DNA from: Rhynochetos jubatus
Taxonomy: Eukaryota > Chordata > Aves > Eurypygiformes > Rhynochetidae
Assembly (NCBI GenBank): GCA_027574665.1
Contig: CM050690.1
Location: 69,917,433 to 69,981,432 of the forward strand
Direction: 5' to 3'
Length of the DNA: 64,000 nucleotides
The translations under genes and the position numbers were made by a program. This document shows, piece after piece, positions 33,958-45,129 of this stretch (within the stretch, counting starts at the first letter, position 1; each line of letters begins with the position of its first letter). The notes beneath the pieces are model-generated. The model saw only the letters and a list, made by a program, of their open reading frames with translations. It was not told the DNA's origin and ran no database searches.

Positions 33958-36900
33958 TTACTTAGTCTTCAGGGGTAGTTTTTATGCCAGTCCTGATCAG
34001 AGAGTATCAGATAAATTCCATTGCTTTTCACTGTAGAGAGCAAGAAGGAACTGACTAAAGAGGAGGGTAGTGAAACCAGCAATGTAAGGATTTTCCCCTC
34101 TTTTGCTAGCACCAGAGGGAATTTCATTAACTACATCTCCTCCTCTAATGGTCCAGACTGGGGTAATAATCAGTTTGGAAGCTTTAAACCTGTCAAATTA
34201 AAAAAAAAAAAAAAAGAGTTTATTGAAAACATATTGAAGAGGTTTTGTTTGTTTGCTTTTGATCAGAGAAATATTTTCTGGTCTGTTCTTCAACTGGAAG
34301 ACAGAGTCGAGCACACTGTATCCAGTCTAGCCACTTCTACAGGACGGCAAGGGTCCTGTCCTCAGAATAACTGTGCTGATTGCTGTCCCCTCATACCTGT
34401 TTCTCATCCGTTTCTAGCTGCACAGGTGTCTTCAATGACAAACACCGTTATAGATTGCTGCTGTGTTCAAAGCCAGAGGCAGCTGCAAGGAAGCAGGCCC
34501 ACCCTGTTATCATCCTGATGTACATAAGAAAAGGTAAGTAGGAAGATCTAAGTTGCTTCTGTATGCAGGTTTTATGAGATCTGCTAAGACAGACTAAAAG
34601 AGAAGCAAGTGGTAACACTAACTGTTACTTTGGGGGTAGGCAACAGCGAGTATCTGCCAAGCAGTGCTTCTGAGGTCCACAAAAGAGTCTTAACTTTAGC
34701 TCAAGGATGGCCAGGCAATTTCAGCTGCATGCATTTGTGGGGAAAACATGGCTTTTCAACTTCTGGCTGCTCTGAGCCTGGTAAGAAGAAGGAAATAGAG
34801 TTTGAGGATACTGGGATAGATGGAAAAGAGTGATCTGATGATGTGGACATTTTCATAGGAACAGAAAAGGTGGAATGGAAGGGAAGAACATATTTCTTAG
34901 GAAGTGGGTAAAGTCTTGATTAGGCTAATTAAGTCCTATTTGTGCACTCATGGCCCTGACAGCGCTCTAGGAATATTATGGTCGTGGTGGTGGAGTGCCG
35001 CCAAGGAGAAAGGAGCCATATGAGACTGTTGTAGCAGTGAAGGCAAACAGTGAGTTGGGAAGAAGGAAAGTGATGTGTTTGGGAAGTACTGTGGAAGGTA
35101 GGCAGTAGGAGGACAAGGGGAGATCTGGAAGGAAGACATAACCTCATGCTGAGAGCTTGGAATTTTCAGTAACTCAACTTGTTATAAAAAAAACTATCCG
35201 TGAAATAGTAAAGGAAACACCACCATAAAGTTAATGGCTATTCCACACTGGACATCTTATTTGCCTCACTCCTCTGAAAAGGCTCTATTTTGTATGTGGC
35301 AGAAATACAGAGTGACTAGTAGGATGATCAAGGTCTGAAGTAAAGCTTACAGTTTCTAGTTTTGTTTCATTGAGAGCACAACACAAAGTTGAAAAACAAA
35401 GCCATGGTCAGCCAAGTTTCCGTATTTCCATACGTGTTTTCCACAGTCACTCTCTGCACTGATTTTAGCTCTGGGAGGAAAAATCTACATGACAGAGTGT
35501 TGTACATCAGGCAGTAGGGAGGCTTTTGCAGCCTCCCCAGTTTCTGACTCTCAACCGGGATGTCCATAGCTGCCGTTCTTTGGAATCCCCTTCTTTGTTC
35601 AAGTGCAGCTTCCCTGACAGTGCCTGATATTCTACACTACAATAGTGTTACTGTTACTGCCTAATAAAGCCCCATGGCCTAATACAACTATGTGATCTGC
35701 TTAATAACTGTTTGATACGCATTGTCGTAAAGCATCTCTTGCTGCAGTCACCTTTACTCAGAGGATAAAGTGGTCTCAGACTACCCCAACTTCTGGGATA
35801 TTTTAACTTTCCTGTTACAACTGAAAAGGTATAACCCAGGCTTTTCAGGTCTTATTTATAGTAGTTATAGTGGTGCACTTCCTTCCTTGGGGAAAAGACA
35901 TGTACACTGGCAAAAGAGTTGTTTTGCTGTTAACTGCCTTTACCAGTTCCTGGAATTCAACAGCTTTACTGACATTTAGGCTGGTACAACTATTGCTTTA
36001 GACCTTGGGTCAACCTCAGTGAAAGGGAGCTAAGCTTATTCAAACAACCTTTCTTTTCATGTGGGCAGAGCATACACAGACAGCTACAGTTATCCTGCAG
36101 AAACTTGTTTTGTCTATCTAGGGATACCCCTGGGGTATCTGCCAGCACAGTTGTCAGAGGTGTGTGATGTCTTTCCCCACACTCTTAACCAGTCTGCCTC
36201 TGTCAGTAAAGCTTACAAGTTTAGACTGGCTGAAGTGTAAATGCAGTTGTATCATTAAGGTTTGTTTCTGTATTAGAAGAGGACAATGTTGTACCATGGT
36301 AAGTAGCTTTATCATCACATTTATATTAGGGGCTATATCAGCACAAGCACTTTGGTACAAGTGAGAATCAGACCATTTATCTATCACACACCCTGCTGCT
36401 GCTGAAAGGGCCCGGTTTCAACCAGCTCTGAACCTCTGGGGAAAAACTGCAGCATTCACTCACTGACTGAGATGAGTTTATATATTGCTGGACATATTCA
36501 CAGTGTCATGCAATTGCAGTGCTGGTTTTAAAAAAATGTATGGGAGCCAAGTGCTAAAATCCAACAGTTACTATAGCAAGCTGATGGACCACTACATTTC
36601 CTGGCTGGTGGCATCACCCTTGTTTGCAGGGTTTGTTTGCAGAGCTGGCCAAGGTTTTGTGGTCTTGATACTTCATGCAGTTCTTAATGAAAGATGATTC
36701 TGTGACCTCTTCAAAGATTTTCTTAAGCTGCAGACAAGGCTACACCTAGATTTAATGCATTTTATTTTCAATAACATTATTCATGAGAAAAAAAAGCCTC
36801 AGTTGGCAAAACACTAGAGTGTAAGAGCAGCATGACAGGACAAAGAGATATGCATTAACCTTAAAATTCTAATTATCTTGTTTATGAAAATATGGCCCTG

Positions 36901-37320
36901 TCATCTCCAGCTGTGTAATCATAATGCCTTTTCATGTTTTGTCCCTTACCAGTTGGTGAGGGACACACCAGGTATGTGCCTTTTATGCAGACTATGAAGG
37001 ATTGCAAAGTATTTTACTAGCCATTCTGTGTACCCTGCTGTTGTGTAGGAACTCTTTTCTCTATGTCCTGGAGAATTCCAGAAGTACCATTTCAGAATTG
37101 TTTCCAGCACAAGAGTTGAAAGAAGTCTGCAAATATCTTTCAGAGATCAGAACCGTCCAAGATTTGTGCTTTGTCTGAGAACCTCAAGTCTATGAGCTTG
37201 GAGAGTTTTCCGGCAAGGAGGTGACTTTGTACTTAGACTGGTTCAGTAAGATGTGGAGAAACAGAAGAAGACAACGTATCTGTGTAGGTCAGCGTTCACA
37301 TGAGAGGGTCTATAGGAACA
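33958..37320. other. non-coding DNA, no confirmed gene
   Basis: About 3.4 kb. The longest frame (165 codons, 34021-34518) has no family resemblance and runs through an A16 tract (34200-34215), so I regard it as chance. A short exon-like interval at 34418-34533 is listed separately. The rest shows no repeats I recognise. Confidence 0.5.
34418..34533 (+). other. candidate internal exon (hypothesis only)
   Basis: A 116-base interval preceded by a polypyrimidine tract ending CCGTTTCTAG and followed by GTAAGTAG after AAAAG, a near-perfect donor. One frame is open end to end: after one leading base it reads CTGVFNDKHRYRLLL and onward to MYIRK, leaving one trailing base. I do not recognise the peptide. 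It has no repeat resemblance. It could be an internal coding exon, a non-coding RNA exon, or coincidence. Its phase would join to the MLQCSC frame of the interval at 20677-20782, but a 13.6-kb intron would be required and nothing else ties them together. Confidence 0.2.
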
Positions 37321-38709
37321 TGTTACTCTGATCTTCAAAAAAGGCAAGAAGGAGGACCCAGGTAATTATAGGCTGGTCAGCCTCACCTCCATCCCTGGAA
37401 AGATGATGTTCTTGGTGCCATCTCAAAGCACGCTGAGGAAAGGAAGCTCATCACGAGCAGTCAGCATGGATTCAACAAGGGAAAGTCACACTTGACCAAT
37501 GTGATAGCTTTTTATGATGGCATCACTAGACGGATGGACAAGGGGAAGGCAGTGGATGTGGTCTACCTTGACATCAGCAAAGCTTTTGTCACAGTCTCCC
37601 AAGGCATCCTTATAGACAAGCTGAGGAAGTGCAGACTGGACCATTGGGTGGTGAGGTGGATTGAGAACTGGCTGGAGAAAAGAGCTCAGAGACTTGTGGT
37701 CAATGGGGCAGTCTAGTTGGAGGCCTGTGGCTAGTGGTGTCCCCCAGGGGTCAGTGCTGGGTCCAGCACTATTCAATATATTCATCAGTGACCTGGACGA
37801 AGGGCTAGAATGTCCTCTCAGCAAGTTTGCTGATGATACCAAACTGGGAGGAGTGGCTGCCATGCCACAAGGGTGTGCTGCCATCCAGCGTGACCTGGAC
37901 AGGCTGGAGAGCTGGGCAGGAAGAAATCAAATGCAATTCAGTAAGGGCAAGTGTACAGTGCTGCATCTGGGGAAGAACAACCCCATGTTCCAGTACAGGT
38001 TGGGGGCTGTTTTGTTGGAGGGCGACTCTGGGGAAAAGGACTTTGAAGTCCTGGTAGACAACAGGACGACCATGAGCCAACAGTGTGACCTTGCAGCCAA
38101 GAAGGCCAATGGCATCCTGGGATGCATTAGGAAAAGCATGGCCAGCAGGACAAGGAAAGTTACCCTCCCCCTCTACTCTCCACTGGTGAGGCCTCCCCTG
38201 GACTGCTGTGTCCAGTTCCGGGCTCCTCAATTCCAGCAGGACAAGGAGCTACTGGAGAGGGCCCAGCACAGGGCCACTGAGGTGATGAAGGACCTGGAGC
38301 ACCTTCCATGTGAGGAAAGGCTGAGAGAGCTGGGTCTGTTTAGCTTGGAGAAGAGGAGGCTGAGGGGGGATCTTATCAATGCTTATCAATATCTAAAGGG
38401 TGGGTGTCAGGAGGATGGGGCCAGGCTCTTCTCAGTGGTGTCCAGCGACAGGACCAGGGGTAATGGCCATCAGCTGGAAAACAGAAGGTTCAACCTGAAC
38501 GTGAGGAAACCCTTCTTCCCTGTGAGGGTGCCAGAGCCCTGGGACAGGCTGCCCAGAGAGGTGGGGGAGTCTCGTTCCCTGGAGACTTTCCAAAGCCGCC
38601 TGGACTTGTTCCTGTGTGATCTGCTCTAGGTGATCCTGCTCTGGCAGGGGGTTGGACTAGATGATCTCTAGAGGTCCCTTCCAACCCCTAACACTCTGTG
38701 AATCTGTGA
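37321..38709 (+). mobile_element. CR1 LINE, 3' 1.4 kb (sense)
   Basis: A 5'-truncated CR1 that starts within the reverse-transcriptase fingers (IFKKG/NYR block near 37330-37375) and runs through ORF2 to the 3' UTR. The end shows GGCAGGGGGTTGGACTAG, then GGTCCCTTCCAACCCC and a decayed terminal repeat (CTCTGTGAATCTGTGAG) at about 38693-38709. The UTR type matches the antisense copy at 19.6 kb and differs from the copy at 10.6 kb. Only the early part is damaged by frameshifts; the last 930 bases form one open frame. Confidence 0.96.
37330..38629 (+). pseudogene. CR1 ORF2, reverse transcriptase and C-terminal region
   Basis: The first section (37330-37490) is frameshifted relative to what follows. 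Motif A lies in one frame (VVYLDISKAF, Asp at 37570-37572; the nearby second Asp of the usual FDTV is Val). After a further frameshift near 37700, a single frame runs to a TAG at 38627-38629. It holds [19 protein letters not shown] (motif B), FADDTKLGG (motif C, FADD at 37826-37837, both Asp kept), [51 protein letters not shown] and SDRTRGNG, the usual CR1 thumb and C-terminal order. The endonuclease and the start are absent, so the copy cannot transpose on its own. The open frame suggests a fairly young insertion, not selection. Confidence 0.95.
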
Positions 38710-41700
38710 GCAATGTATTTGCAGAAGCCGCAGCTGACTGACCTCAGACCAAGATTTCTAAGCCTCTCGTAGTACCTAATGTATGGACCCTAGAGGTGAT
38801 GTTTGTATCTGAGAGACCCCACCCTTCCCTGTCTGTACACAAAAGATTGCAATGCTTTTCTACCTTTTAGTAGTATCATGAGGAGTCATCTGTTCCTTTT
38901 ATGTAAATGTTTTGCAACATGCCAGTGCAGGGTCCTGGGAAAATATTGTCGGGGTTTAAAGGCAGCAATCACCATTTATCTGAACAAAACTTCTGCCATA
39001 ATCCAGGATGAAGCCAGACACAATCCTAACCCGAAACAGGGTAAAGCCTAACTTGAATTTTCTTGTCTTGCCTGATTCTGACTATGGGAAAGCAGGCTCC
39101 CACCTCAGCACCCCACCCCAGGCTGTGAGGTGGCCAGGCATGTTCTTGCTCTGCTCACAGGGTTAACATGAAGCAACTTTGCCAGGAGAGTTAATGCTTT
39201 CCTGAAGTGAGAAGCTTAAATGGATTCACTAATGTTTTAGTTGGGCTGTTTGCTGGTTTTGATTATTTTTATAAGAAAAATATGACAGTCTAGTTCTCCT
39301 TCTTAAATGGTTCAAAACCAAATGATGAAGCCTTCAGGATTTTTTCTCAGAACAGAAAATGTGTCCAGCATGTACACCATTCTAAGCAAGTTGTCTCGGG
39401 ATGGCTCTTTTCATGAATTCAAGAGCAAACTTCTGCTCTGTCTTACACAGGCTTGCTTCAAAGCAGACACAGAGACCCTCCAGCTCTCCCTAGGCTTTGG
39501 TAAATTGGTGTAGGAGCAGGCCACCATTTACTTCTGGTATTGTCTTTGGCACTCAGAGGGGTCTCAGCTCGAGCATACGCTGATAGCCCGTCACTAAGAA
39601 CAGGCAGTTAATAGAACACAGAGCAATCTTCCATGTCTCCCTTTCCTTCCTCCAGGCATTGCACAAGTCTCTTTTAGGTAGGAGCAGAGTTTTAGAGGTC
39701 ATGCTGTTCCCACCCTTTGAACCTCAATGTTCTGTATGTCCTCTGAAATGTTCTGGTCTTCATTACATGCAGCTTCCAACCTGTTTCCATCTGTACATTT
39801 GGTGTAGGAATCTGCCCTCTGAGTCTTAGTAAATACGACCTATCTGAACTTTTAAGATGAGTATATGTTTAATCTCAAGTTCTCCAGTCAGCTTTTCTAC
39901 CCTAAACCCATTTCTCAGGGGATGAAGTGCAAAAAGCAGTAGCTAGTTTCTGTAAACGTCTGGAAATGGTCCCGGGAATTTGGTAAAATTTGGGGGATTT
40001 GAACATAAAGGGTACAGTGTGTTTTCTGCTTTTGATTTTTCTGCCTCTGCATTCATCTATAATTTGTGGAATCACAGTTAAGTCATGTTATGCCACTGAC
40101 ATTTTTGTACGGTGTAATCATTCCTGATTGCTGTCTCTGCCCTTTGCTAGCTGGTTTCTGTCTGCAGTACAGCTCTCTCTAGAGACCACAGTTTAAAAAA
40201 AAATAAAGAAGAGTACCAGCAAGGCACTTTATTTTCCTCTCTGAATGGCCGAGTAAAACAGGTCTTCCATGGAATATGAAGCCAAATGAAATGCTGGGAT
40301 AAGTTAATATGCCACCTTGTCATCTTTCTTACCCATTTCTTCTAAAGCAACAGAAACCTGCTCTCATCAGCAAGTCTTAAGAAGCATTGGTTGCTGGAAG
40401 GGAAGCAGTCCACATTCTGGTATGGCAAGTGCCTCACCATGAAGGAAAATAAAGGCGTGATTCACATGAAATCTGTTCTGCTTCTGCATTGTACCACGTG
40501 AAGCTTAAGCTCCTAGCAGATCCTCTGATACCCTCAGTGAGCCTGGGTGGTGAAGGAGGCCTGTCCACCCATACAGACAGTGCATTCTGCCAATTCTGTC
40601 CTTTTCTGGCCTCGAACAGTGCAAGAAGGAAACTGTTCTCTGCACAAACTATTGCTCATAGGGTTAATGAAAGGCAGTGTTGTGGTCTGTCACTGGAAAC
40701 ATCAACTGAGGCTAGCTGGCTGGGAACTGTTGGGAAGCTTCCTCCACTGTGGCCATATGTACAGTTTCCACTGCATTGTACTCCCTATCCAGATACCTGC
40801 ATCTTCAGCACCAGCAAGTCTGTAGACAATACCATCCTGGAGCCAGAAGTCTTTGCTACTGTGGAGGCATTGCTTAGTGTATATGAACAGTGTTGCAGTA
40901 TGTTTTTTACAAAGGCATCCGCTTCTGTGTCACTGGCATATTGTCTCAGGTAGCATGTAACTCCAGATGGGTTTTAATCATTACTAAAGCACATCTGGCT
41001 CTGAGAAGACAAAACATAGTGTATGAAGTCTTTCTCACTCAGATTCTACAAAATGGTGAGATGTGTGTGAGTTCTTTCCAAATATACCTTAAAAAATCCA
41101 CATTCTGACCAGTCATCCTGGTGTTACTAACTTCAGCCGAATACCTGCTAGGTTCTTCCTGAGGGTAACCACCTCTTCAGTCTCAGCTGATTTAATCAAA
41201 TAAGTCATTGGCTGGTGCATTTGTAAGACAGGACTGTGAGCAGTGATGAGAGAGGATTCACTGATAGCTTACTGTCAGTGGCTTACGGACACTGGCTATA
41301 CTTACCAACTTATGTAACCCATTAATACAGAGAGAGGGAGCCAAAGGTGCTGGAGTTGACTGTCACAGAGCATTTCTCAGCAGCTTTCTGCATGGGATTT
41401 TACTATTTTAGTTCATTTTATGCTCCTTCCAGTGCTATGATTGTGGTCCACGAAAAAAATGACTGAAGTGTCGTTTAAAAGCATTTGTTTCCAGGCATAC
41501 ATACCCATAGCCATAAAGAAAAAAGCAAAATGGAAGACACTGAAGTAACAAGTGAACATGCGAAGTTTAGGCTAATTTTCCTACGTTTACAAGTCAGAAC
41601 CATTATGGCAGCACTCCCCTGTATGCCCTTTGGATCATTTGCTTAATGAAAAAAGCTGAGGTGTCCCCTCACGGGCTTATTTCAAGATATTTTCTCTTTT

Positions 41701-42094
41701 AATATGAATGCTATATATTCATTAAATTTAGATTTTGGACATTTTTAACCACTTTAAGTTCTTCTTGTAAATTATAATTTCTTGCATCCCTGCTCAGGTC
41801 TATTATCTGTACAAGAAGGCAATATGAATAACAAGACTTTTGAAGAATGTGTTATCTAAATCAACCCCATGAAATTTGAATGTACAGTCTATCTTTTGTG
41901 TATGCTAGTGCCTATTAGCACACACAGATTCTAGGGTTATGCAAAAACCTTTACTGGCAGTGTAGGCCCTTACAGTTGAAAATATGATCTTTATTATCTC
42001 TGTGCATTAGTTCCCATTTGTAGAAACTATGAGATCTAATTGGCCTCTGCAGTTGTTTTGTTTTTTGGGTTTTTTTTTTTTGTTGTTAATAAAA
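38710..42094. other. non-coding DNA, no gene recognised
   Basis: About 3.4 kb. The longest frame (154 codons, 40489-40953) overlaps another frame on the same strand and has no domain or composition that would mark it as real. No transposon ends seen. A T-rich tract lies at 42059-42087, at the left edge of an old repeat. Confidence 0.5.
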
Positions 42095-42300
42095 TTCAAG
42101 CCTGGATGGGACCATGGTAATTATTTAATCTGATATTTTGCAGAAGACTGACAGATATATGTAGCTCTCCAAGACCAGGGGCATTTATTTTGATTCATAC
42201 AGTTAAAGAAGACAGAAAACAGTCTTCCTTGCAGTTGAGCTATACCCTATTTTTTAGAAAACACATCAATGTAAAGACTTTAAGGGTGAAATCTGTCTTA
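42095..42300 (-). mobile_element. ancient CR1/L3-like LINE 3' fragment (antisense)
   Basis: The plus strand reads CCTGGATGGGACCAT, then GGTAATTATTTAATCTGA, and later TTTTTAGAAAACACATCAATG. This follows, in order, the antisense 3' end of old sauropsid CR1 elements, which run approximately gccagaagggaccat, tgatcatctagtctgac, then a tagaaaaacatccaatc block. Divergence is high, as expected for an element inserted long before the young CR1 copies. Assignment is from memory of the consensus, so the subfamily is not named. Confidence 0.55.
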
Positions 42301-42789
42301 CGTCATTTCAGCTTTAATCTTTGGTGTTTGTGTCAGTTCCCTCTCCAGTCAACAGAACAATAGGCATTGCAGGCTGACATGTCTAAGAATGATGGTCTCT
42401 ATCACCCCCAAGAGCCATCTGTCTCTCCCCAATGACTACAGGGGGACCTAGACAATTAGTTGAGGACAGATCTTCATAAGCAATAATAGTAAAGTAAATG
42501 CCACCGCAAGTGCTAGTGTGGAGATACGCCATCAGCACTCTGATGACGAATACTTATGTATTACATTGCATTTTTAATTTTTTCTAGGTATAGCTTATCA
42601 CCAGAAACGCTTGCCTGGGCTCTTGGTAGATTAATTTGCCAGTTAGGTAAGTGAGAACTCTCCCCTTTGTGGTATATCCTAAAAGACAGTGACCCTGTGG
42701 AGTTTTTGACCTGTTTCACAAACTTAGTAGATCAATTTCTTTTCAATCATCTCCATTGATAAAACAGGTTTTCAGGCCAAGAGTCGTCT

Positions 42790-43100
42790 CTGCTGAAATA
42801 CAAAGAATCAGAAAATAATCCTGCAGAAAGCCCTTTAGAGGTTGTTTGGTCCCTCTCCTTTCCCCAGGGTAAGATGACCTACTTCCGCAAGACAGAACAT
42901 TTGTCATTCCTAACAGATAGCCTGTTCTTAAAAGCCTACAAAGGTGGAATCTCCACCTTTGGATTCTGCAACCAAGCCACGCTAATGCTTCGCTGTTTTT
43001 CTTAGAAGGAAGTGTTCCCTAAGATTTAAGCTTCATGGTTGCAGATGCAATTTGTAGTCCATTATTACTGCCTTTGTAGTCTTCCACTTTCTGGGTATGA
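42790..43100 (-). mobile_element. ancient CR1/L3-like LINE 3' fragment (antisense)
   Basis: The plus strand carries AAGAATCAGAAAATAATCC, a TAGAGGTTGTTTGGTCCCTC block, CCTAACAGATAGCCTG then TTCTTAAAAGCCTACAAAGG, GGAATCTCCACC, GAAGGAAGTGTTCCCTAAG and TTGCAGATGCAATTTGTAG. This is the order found in antisense L3/CR1 3' regions: gaggtcatctagtccatccc, cctgttcttaaaaacctcc, ggagattccacaacc, aggaagttcttcctaatg, ttgctgcaatttaagcc. It is strongly diverged but collinear over about 300 bp. A 10-bp perfect hairpin (42939-42961) sits inside. Confidence 0.65.
42939..42961. repeat. perfect 10-bp inverted repeat with 3-base loop
   Basis: CAAAGGTGGA, ATC, TCCACCTTTG. It lies inside the old L3-like fragment where the consensus has a different sequence on the left arm, so it probably formed by local templated mutation after insertion. 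Confidence 0.85.
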
Positions 43101-43219
43101 AACAGTAGCGATTTTCTCAACTGCATGTTCAGGAAAAACTTCACTTTTTCCCCCTCCCCTTATTTCATAGAAATGGAAAGAAGCATTAGTGTTTGATCTC
43201 ATTTTGTTGGTGGTGGGGC

Positions 43220-43248
43220 TTTTTAACCTCTGTTTTTTTAACCTCTGT
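43220..43248. repeat. direct repeat of TTTTTAACCTCTGT
   Basis: Two identical 14-base copies (43220-43233 and 43235-43248) separated by a single base. A small slippage-type duplication. Confidence 0.85.
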
Positions 43249-43314
43249 GAGTATACATATTACCTGACAATCTGTCCCTGTCTGTCTATACACTACTAAC
43301 ATAAATCCTAGTTA

Positions 43315-43432
43315 ATTTTGTACTGATGAGAAACTGAGGTATATGCATAGGTGAAACCATTTGCCTAACTTTGAGATAGTAAGCATAGACAAAGTATGAC
43401 TGACGGTTCTTAATAAGAAAGGGCATACTCAA
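43315..43432 (+). mobile_element. MIR-like SINE fragment (sense)
   Basis: The plus strand reads TGATGAGAAACTGAGGTAT, then AGGTGAAACCATTTGCCTAA and ATAGTAAGCATAGAC. This keeps the order and spacing of the MIR segment gatgaggaaactgaggc, gaggttaagtgacttgcccaa, agctagtaagtggcagag. The copy is short and diverged. It lies in a cluster of other very old repeats. Confidence 0.6.
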
Positions 43433-44967
43433 AATGTAGTCACCAGACTAAGTAAGTACAGAAATAAAAGACAAGGCTGTGGGAAAAGCATTCTCCTCAA
43501 GGGTTCAAGTCTAATTTCTCCAGATTAGCAAAGAGCGTCAGACTGTAGCAGCTGACAGGCTATTGTTCTTTCCAGATACAGAATCTGCCGAGACAGGAAG
43601 GTGAGGAGATGGGTAGCTAAGTTTTAACATGCATGCAAAGCACTGCCGGAATAAACAAGCTTTCTGGATCATTTCCGAACAAGGAACCAGGGGTATCGTT
43701 TTACTTCAGGCATGTATTAACAGCAGAAGGCTGCTGAACTAATGATCTCCGTGTCATATAAAATGCCACAAGCTTCCAAAGTTGAAACCATCCAGTGAAA
43801 AAGATGGTCCTGTTCAGCAGGGAAAATGTTTGACTACAGCCACCTAAAGGTGCACTTAACACTATTTGCCTTATCTTTCTGCAGCTGTGAGTGGTGTAAA
43901 TGGGGATTTTATAGGGATTTAGGTCAGTATTCTTTGCACTGTGCCCCTTCTGAGGGGTTTAGCAGCTGCAAGTGCTTACAGAATAATACAGTAACTCCTC
44001 AGGTCCACCATTTATCTTGTGAAAAAAATCATAATTATAAATCTCCAAGTTCTCCCATTCCTTTAACCTTCAGCCTACATGCACACTGGCATGGCACAGA
44101 GCCTTCTAGACCAATGCCAGACACCCTGTGTGCGTATCACAGAAACACATGGACTGAAGAGAGATGGTGCTTAGTACAACTGGAAGCATCTTGTAGTACA
44201 CCTGTATGTCAGTAACTATGGGATCTTTGTAACAAAACTAAAGTAGGACTCTACATTCTTCATGCTCACTTTAAATCTGAATGAGAGCCTGAAATGAGAG
44301 TGCTGACTGTAAATGCTACTCTGAAGTATCAGGTGGTTTAATTATTTGGAGACTCAAACTAGACATGCTGGAAAGAACACAGGACCAAGGGTTACAAAGC
44401 TGTACACACACAAAACCTGCTCTCAAATTCTTTGGAAAGATAAAACAGTCTTTCGTTGCACTTTTTTTCCTTCTGAATCCTCATCTTCTTCTCTGTTTGT
44501 CCATGCTGCAGTGGTCCTTGTAGTAGTTCTGTCATGGAGAGTGTATTTCATTACCAGGTCATGGCTGAATACCTTCTTAATTCCCTTCTTTAGAGCATGC
44601 AGCAAAACCAGAGCATGCAATAGCTGTGGCCAGTTGTAACATCTCTATTTCTGAAACAGTTTTTGGCTGGAGCCTCCATCCAAATATTCACTGCTTGAAA
44701 ATCTGTCTTGTGTGATGCATGGCTGATTGATTATAAACAGTAGTAACACATCACATAAGCTCAATGCACGGAAAACAATGGTATGGTCTAAGAACAGGGT
44801 TATAAGACAATGGAGGGAAAAGATGTTTTCTTTTCCTACTGAAAATTAATTGTCTTCCAATAATGTCAGTATGAGAGTGAATGAAGGCTGAGGAGAAGGC
44901 AAAGAGAACATCAGCGAGAAAAGCTGCAGTACAAAAATAATTATAGAAAAATTAGATCACGCCTTTC
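43433..44967. other. non-coding DNA, no gene recognised
   Basis: About 1.5 kb. The 129-codon frame at 43826-44215 and the 97-codon frame at 44346-44639 have no recognisable domain or splice context and are treated as chance. No repeats identified. Confidence 0.5.
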
Positions 44968-45054
44968 TTATATTAAAATTAGATTATAATTTAATTATAT
45001 TAATACTTATAATACACAGATTTAAAATATTATACATGTTATATAAAATATTGT
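44968..45054. repeat. AT-rich low-complexity stretch
   Basis: Nearly pure A/T with many TTATA, AATTA and TATAA phrases, directly left of the unclassified repeat copy at 45.1 kb. Its only other trait is the sharp drop in GC compared with the next 500 bp. Confidence 0.8.
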
Positions 45055-45129
45055 AGTAGAAGATGATGGATTTAAGAGGAACACCCTCCTCACACATGTA
45101 GATTCAGGAGTAACAGATAGAATTACTCA

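Noticed and set aside
34021-34518. 165-codon frame
   Set aside because: It reads through an A16 tract as a run of lysines and shows no homology that I can recognise. The exon candidate inside it uses a different frame.
40489-40953. 154-codon frame
   Set aside because: No domain, signal or splice context. It overlaps a second open frame on the same strand, and its composition is not gene-like.
43826-44215. 129-codon frame
   Set aside because: No recognisable domain, no matching splice signals; consistent with chance.
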